Assembly: GCF_003576645.1 (NCBI RefSeq)
Contig: NC_044918.1
Span: 20,386,941 to 20,450,940 of the forward strand
Length of the DNA stretch: 64,000 nt
From: Ipomoea triloba
Lineage: Eukaryota > Streptophyta > Magnoliopsida > Solanales > Convolvulaceae
Reading direction: 5' to 3'
A program made the translations under genes and the position numbers. Shown here piece after piece: positions 59,260 to 64,000 of this stretch; within the stretch, counting starts at the first letter, position 1; the number at the start of each line of letters is the position of its first letter. The notes beneath the pieces are model-generated. The model was given only the letters and a program-made list of their open reading frames with translations. It was not told where the DNA came from and made no database searches.

Positions 59260-61773
59260 TTACAGTTTAGGTGCAAATTCACCCGAGGAAGAGAAAATTC
59301 CTTCGCCACTAATCTCAGACGCCGTGTTTGATTCTGTGTCTCTGTGCAGCGAGGTAGATAGGAAGCCGTCCGCTTTTTCCTGAAGCTGCAATGCAAATTC
59401 TAGGCTACAAATCACATCACTCATTGCGGGTCTTTCTACTCCTTCATCCATCAAGCATTTATAGGCTATCTCAGCATAGCTCTTCAAACACTCGGGAGAA
59501 ATCTCATCCCTTAATCTGGAATCCACCATTTGATCCACCATTCCTTTCCGACAACATTTCCGACCCCACTCTGCTAAATTCGCCTTTTCTCTCGTTAGAG
59601 TAGGATCAACGGCAGGCCTAGCGCACAGAGCTTCAAACAAAACAACCCCAAACGAATAAACGTCGGATTTTTCTGTTAATTGTCGTCGTCTATAGTACTC
59701 CGGATCCACATATCCTACGCTACCTTTGACTGCAGTGCTTACGTGGGTTTGGGTTTGGGTTTCACCTACACATATTGGACCCACTTTGGATAAACCAAAA
59801 TCTGACACCTTAGCCACCCATTTATCATCCAACAAGATATTGCTTGATTTAATATCTCGATGAATGATTGTACATTTTGTCCCGGTATGGAGAAAATGTA
59901 ACCCCTTAGCTGCACCGATGCAGATTTCTAGCCTCTTTTTCCATGGTAGAGATGGGTTGTTTGTTTTGTAGAGATGATCGCGCAAAGTTCCTCCACCCAT
60001 GTAATCATAAACTATAATCATCTCTTTGTTTTCGTTGCAGTAGCCAATGAAAGACACGATATGAATGTGCCTTAGCTTTGACAACATTTCAATCTCGGTT
60101 TCAAACTCACGAGCCCCTTGCCTTGATTCTGGGTTTAATCGCTTGATAGCGACGGTGATTGGAGCGCCGTTAATGTCGAGGATGCCCCTATACACCTTAC
60201 CGAAACCGCCTTTGCCTATTACCAAATTCTCATCGAAATCGCCGGTCGCCGATTTCAGATCCTCTAATGGAAAGTTATGATGATGAGACGATAGTGATGA
60301 GGAGCCAAGCCTGCCCCTCATTCGCACCGCCGCTGACACGGCGGGCAATATGTCCCAGGATATTTTGGTAAAGCTTGGAGTGAAGTTTCCCACTCTCCGT
60401 CGCCGGAAAATCAAGATTCCCAAGCTCATGATCACCGCAACCCCACCACCAACAATGGCACCCACCACCACAGTGCGGCTTTTTTTCTTTAGAGGAGGAG
60501 GCGGCGGCGAGGATTGCTTCGCCGGAAGTGAGAGCTGAGGATTTAACGCCGCCAGGCTCCCTTGTGTATCGTTCAGCTTGAAAATCTCTAACCCATTTAA
60601 GATGGCATTTGCATAAACTGGTCGGGTATCCATGTTAGGACTTATAGAAAACCAAACATCCTGCTTGCTCCGGCGACCGTCCTTATCCGGCACTATTACA
60701 ACGTAGTCCTGAAAGATCGGAATATTAGAACCACCTGCCAATATAAAAACATCTACATGCCTCTCAGCCGTTGTGTTTGCTATATCCACCGAGAAAACCC
60801 TTTCATTACCCCCATCCACTTTCTGAAACTCACAAAAATAGAGCCTGAAAAGATAAAGAAACCCTGAATCCAGGGGAAAACTCCAATTCACAGAACTGCT
60901 GTAATGGGCTATGGTCCTGGCGGAAGTGTAAACTATCTCAGGAGCAGAGTAGGACGGTGTTAATGAAGTGTAGGTGATGTTGACATCCGAATCCGGCGTA
61001 TAATATCCATAACCGATGACATACTCATCATCGGAATACCACGTCCGGTACATTCCGGTATCATTAATCGCCGGAAGAGTTTGTCCCCCAATATTCAGCC
61101 TGTACAGAGTCTCAAGAGCGGTGTTGTTGAAGATGTAAAAGTTATTGGCTCCCGGGACCCATTTTACAGGGTCGACTCCGGCGGCTTCGCCCTTTATGTA
61201 ATAGCCTGTCGGAATCGAAACAATTTCGATCCCGTTCACGAATGCATAAGAGCTGGAAGAGGGGGTGAAGGTTATGTTGAGCTTCTGATAATTGTCATTC
61301 ACGTTAACGATATACTCTTTTTGGACCAAAGAGTCGACGGATGTGAGATAGGCGCTGAAGTTACTCAACAGGGTATACTCATTAGCTCTGACTGAGAAGA
61401 ATGATTTTGTGAGGTCGAACTCGGCGGGGGGAAAGTGGGCAGCGTGGAAGTAGAGGCGGAGGAACTTGGGACCAGCGGAGACGGGAAAGGAGTAGGTGAA
61501 TTGGGACGTGAAGATTCTGACGCCGGTGGTGTATGGGACCTGCGGGACGGAGGGGCCTTGCTCTATGGCTGTGAAAGTTAATGAAATATGTGCGGCGTTT
61601 GGAGGGATGAAAGTGGTGAAGTTATCTGTTTCCCAGGTTCGACCTTGGAACTGTTGGCTTGAGGATGCGCCGCAGTTGAGAAGGAAGTAATCAGGAGGGG
61701 TGTAAGCCGGTGATCCGGCGCCGGCGCCGGAGATGAACAAGTGGAAAAGGAGGAATGCTAGAAAGTAATGCAT
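59260..61773 (-). CDS. CrRLK1L malectin-like receptor kinase (FERONIA-like)
   Basis: Plasma-membrane receptor kinase of the CrRLK1L family, which senses cell-wall state and RALF peptides. A single exon of 837 residues, as usual in this family, starts at ATG 61773. Signal peptide about 1-19; two malectin-like domains about 25-210 and 220-400; proline run (SSPPPPPLKKK, 421-431); membrane segment about 434-456; kinase about 519-793. Kinase motifs are complete: GKGGFG (520-525), VAIK with Lys544, HRD with Asp640, DFG with Asp658, and the activation segment VKGSVGYVDPEYY. The C-terminus is Ser/Glu-rich. It looks functional. It is nearest to FERONIA or the MEDOS-type genes in my judgement, but I cannot separate these. 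Pieces of its 3' end are copied at 30405-31136 and 46533-47040. Confidence 0.93.
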   Translation of the reverse strand: MHYFLAFLLFHLFISGAGAGSPAYTPPDYFLLNCGASSSQQFQGRTWETDNFTTFIPPNAAHISLTFTAIEQGPSVPQVPYTTGVRIFTSQFTYSFPVSAGPKFLRLYFHAAHFPPAEFDLTKSFFSVRANEYTLLSNFSAYLTSVDSLVQKEYIVNVNDNYQKLNITFTPSSSSYAFVNGIEIVSIPTGYYIKGEAAGVDPVKWVPGANNFYIFNNTALETLYRLNIGGQTLPAINDTGMYRTWYSDDEYVIGYGYYTPDSDVNITYTSLTPSYSAPEIVYTSARTIAHYSSSVNWSFPLDSGFLYLFRLYFCEFQKVDGGNERVFSVDIANTTAERHVDVFILAGGSNIPIFQDYVVIVPDKDGRRSKQDVWFSISPNMDTRPVYANAILNGLEIFKLNDTQGSLAALNPQLSLPAKQSSPPPPPLKKKSRTVVVGAIVGGGVAVIMSLGILIFRRRRVGNFTPSFTKISWDILPAVSAAVRMRGRLGSSSLSSHHHNFPLEDLKSATGDFDENLVIGKGGFGKVYRGILDINGAPITVAIKRLNPESRQGAREFETEIEMLSKLRHIHIVSFIGYCNENKEMIIVYDYMGGGTLRDHLYKTNNPSLPWKKRLEICIGAAKGLHFLHTGTKCTIIHRDIKSSNILLDDKWVAKVSDFGLSKVGPICVGETQTQTHVSTAVKGSVGYVDPEYYRRRQLTEKSDVYSFGVVLFEALCARPAVDPTLTREKANLAEWGRKCCRKGMVDQMVDSRLRDEISPECLKSYAEIAYKCLMDEGVERPAMSDVICSLEFALQLQEKADGFLSTSLHRDTESNTASEISGEGIFSSSGEFAPKL

Positions 61774-62410
61774 TGTTGCTTTGGCTTTTTGCGAAGACTG
61801 GGCTCACTCACATTCACTTGTATTTCGTTTAAGGCGTTTTTAATCAGGGCTCTAGGGAAGACTGCTTTGACCCTCAAGTCTACGTTGACTTAGTCAATAA
61901 TTTTCATCTTCTATTGAATTGCATCATATCTTCCCTAACTTATATGTGGGAGTTGCCAATTGCCCCTCAAAAATACACCCCTACCACCTACTGATCTCAA
62001 ATCATGTGGTTAAAATATTTTTTTTTAAAATTTTTTTGTCTCAATTGCCCTCAATTTTTAATCAAATTACAAGGTTAGCATTGTTTTATTATTTAATAAT
62101 AGTGTTGATTAAAGTGATTGTATAAATTAAAATTCGTGTAATTATTATGATCTTCTCCTTCGTGAACTTTGTGTAAACTAATTAACTAACCACAAAGTGA
62201 CAAAGGTATAAATAAACCATTTCTGCGTCGTACAAGGAGACCTTAAAATTGGAAGTGTTAGAGAAGCTAACGTTAGGTTAGGAATTCCAACAACTACGTA
62301 CAAGCAAGGATCGATTAAAGCTCCTAGGTGATAATAATGAACATATTGGGTTTATATCTTTAGCATGAGGATTGTTGGTGGTGATTATAGACTAAGGGTA
62401 TATATGAATA
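61774..62410. promoter_or_regulatory. Receptor-kinase upstream region
   Basis: About 640 AT-rich bases between the kinase start and the Helitron end. A TTGACT W-box-like word occurs in 'acgttgacttagtcaat' near 61882. I see no clear TATA box that I would assign with confidence. Confidence 0.35.
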
Positions 62411-64000
62411 CTAGCGGTGGCACGCGCGATGCGCGTAGTATAATGCCCAACAAAGATCGAATAAATACAATGATATTAAAAAATGTGTTAAAATTTAAAT
62501 TCTTTGGTATTTATTTTATATTTTTTTTTGTTTAAATTTGAATTTAATTAAGAGGTCAAGAGTGTTGTTTCAATAGTTATGTACGATATAAATATAAGGA
62601 GCTAGTTTATTTTTGTCAAACGGAGATTCATACATACAAGTTTATTGATAATAAATAGAGTTGTAGCATTTATATATACAAGTTTATTAAAATTGTAGTT
62701 CATTCTCCTACATNAAATAAATGTACTAACATGTAATGCTTTTATTTCTTTAAATAAAGTTAGTTGTGTTGCACGAAAGAAGACATAAACAATTTGAAAT
62801 GAAGACTTATACATGCATTTAAATTCTTGTCCATCTCAATAAAAAAAAAGTTGTGTCAAATTGCATCAATGTATAATAAAAAATATAAAAGTACGAATCG
62901 AACATGTACAAAATGATATCCAAATGATTCGTTTCATTCAGCTTCGATAAATTCCTAAATCACGTGAAAAAACATTTAACATAGTTTGAGTTTTTGCTTG
63001 TAAACAAATTTGCATATTAAACAAACTAAACAGAAGTAGTGCTAATAGTCTACCTCGTCTAACAAGTGAATGTCTCCTTTTGGCTCAAGATACCAATTGT
63101 TTTGTTTTTTTTATAACCTCAGGACAGTAAAGGCTGACTAATGTTTGATTATTTATTATCTTTGTTACGAAGAAGGGAGCGTATCTGTTTTCCAATTGTT
63201 CCCTTTTCACCTCAACCATAAATAACATGCCAAGTCCAACCAATGATTGTATTTCTTTTGGCAGTTGAGGGGTTATGCGCTTATGCTTTGCTCGGAGGTC
63301 TGATGCTGTTCTACTTATCAGTTGGATGCAGTCTTTGTCCACCAATTTCAATTTTGTATTTCCATTGGCATCTTCTACTTGAAGCTTTAAATTGTACTTG
63401 TCGATGCCCTTTGTCCAATTTTTCAAACATTTTTTGCACTCATATTCACCAGAAGGAAGGGGAATGAGTCGACTATTACAATCGTTTGCTTGGCAGCACA
63501 CAGCAAACCAGTTGTAAGAGTTCTCTACTGCAACAATTTTTCCACCAATCCAAAATTCACCAGCCTTACAATTATAAACAAAGTTTTATTAAATTTATAT
63601 TCATGCTAACACATTAAAAAATATGTTCTAGAGTGCGCTATTTGAATGTAAATATCACGAGATTATGATAAAGTGGTCCTATTTTTCAACCCAATGCAAC
63701 TTACTTTTTCTTTTTCGTAGATATCTTTAATTGAGACAATATGCATGAGAGCATTGCTTAAGTCCTGTAGTGTCTTTTCATTAGTTGAAGTCATACTTGT
63801 GCTTTGAGGCTCTGTAAGCAGGGAAAATAGAAACAAAATTGTTTAAGGCATTTAATTATAAATAAATTCTATTTGTTTGACAATAAAATATGTAGTAACA
63901 TAATCATTTGCTCAATTGTGTTGATACTACATAATAATGGTCGAGTTTGTGTTACTAAAAGATATTTAAATAAGAAGAAGTAACTCACGTAGGATTGTCA
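62411..64000 (-). mobile_element. Helitron 3' end, minus strand, running off the right edge
   Basis: On the minus strand the element ends with hairpin ACGCGC-ATC-GCGCGT (62422-62436), then GCCACCGCTAG, with the next base T (complement of A62410). Upstream of the hairpin both this element and the Helitron at 57977 read 'gggcatta', so they belong to one family. The 5' end lies beyond the window. A single N is at 62714, with no duplicated flank that I can see. Confidence 0.72.
63085..64000 (-). CDS. RPA70-like single-strand DNA-binding protein (partial, Helitron-associated)
   Basis: Minus strand, 5' end outside the window. Exons: beyond 64000 to 63989, 63811-63705 and 63564-63085, joined by GT/AG sites that keep one frame. 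The middle exon gives LQDLSNALMHIVSIKDIYE. The last begins AGEFWIGGKIVAVENSYNWF, then has a zinc site with exact spacing C-x4-C-x13-C-x2-C (CQANDC ... CKKC), then YNLKLQVEDANGNTKLKLVDKD. This is the DBD-C-like OB fold of the large RPA subunit. RPA-like genes are common passengers of plant Helitrons, and this one lies 0.7 kb inside a Helitron 3' end in the orientation expected. It may be a Helitron gene or a captured host copy. The C-terminus is short. Confidence 0.78.

Noticed and set aside
59391..61690. Plus-strand open frames opposite the receptor kinase
   Set aside because: Shadows of the intact minus-strand kinase exon.
62714..62714. Third single N as another duplicated contig joint
   Set aside because: No repeated flank is visible on its two sides, so it may just be an ambiguous base.

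Overview
This is a stretch of an AT-rich plant nuclear genome. The evidence is spliceosomal introns, a KNOX class II homeobox gene, coiled-coil NB-LRR (CNL) genes, a malectin-like receptor kinase, and plant-type transposons (Helitrons, Mutator and hAT MITEs, Ty3/gypsy LTRs with a tRNA-Asp primer site). The genes are eudicot-like. The N-terminal style of the CNLs (MAWFAV...LELEFL) suggests Solanales, perhaps Convolvulaceae, but that is an inference from memory.

Layout. 1-2975: intergenic. 2976-7014: a six-exon KNAT3-type KNOX gene. 6015-8203 is repeated almost base for base at 8205-10393 across a single N, which looks like two overlapping contigs left unmerged. 10394-21300: repeat-rich intergenic DNA with one small minus-strand gene (13817-14284), MITEs, tandem repeats, one clean solo LTR and one degraded LTR. 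21300-50740: a CNL cluster. It holds NLR1 (22519-26284), NLR2 (27286-30130), NLR3 (41845-46147), the deleted pseudogene NLR4 (49470-47411, minus), an NB-ARC scrap at 21300, and two 'ghosts' that keep only flanking sequence. A gypsy 5' LTR plus gag on the minus strand (32261-35856) lies inside the cluster, and its LTR is again duplicated across a single N (35898). 50998-57977: a Helitron containing a solo LTR that itself contains another solo LTR, plus a Mutator-type MITE. 59260-61773: an intact CrRLK1L receptor kinase (minus). 62411 to the right edge: a second Helitron end (minus) with an RPA70-like gene.

How the genes relate. NLR1 and NLR3 are one paralog type, with an acidic 3' exon ending in DNDIN. 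NLR2 and NLR4 are a second type, with a short Glu-rich last exon. 3' remnants of the receptor kinase lie tail-to-tail with type II NLR 3' ends in three places, which points to an ancestral convergent NLR/CrRLK1L unit that was copied, inverted and partly deleted. NLR3 has an open coding exon but carries VHG where its paralogs have the conserved VHD (MHD) switch.

The most notable signals are: the Helitron with nested solo LTRs, all with visible target-site evidence; the Helitron-linked RPA gene with an exact Cx4Cx13Cx2C zinc site; the MHD change in NLR3; the repeated NLR/RLK convergence; and GC-rich palindromes that differ between LTRs but sit at the same place, just upstream of the U3 TATA-like box. 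No wholly new system can be proven from sequence alone.
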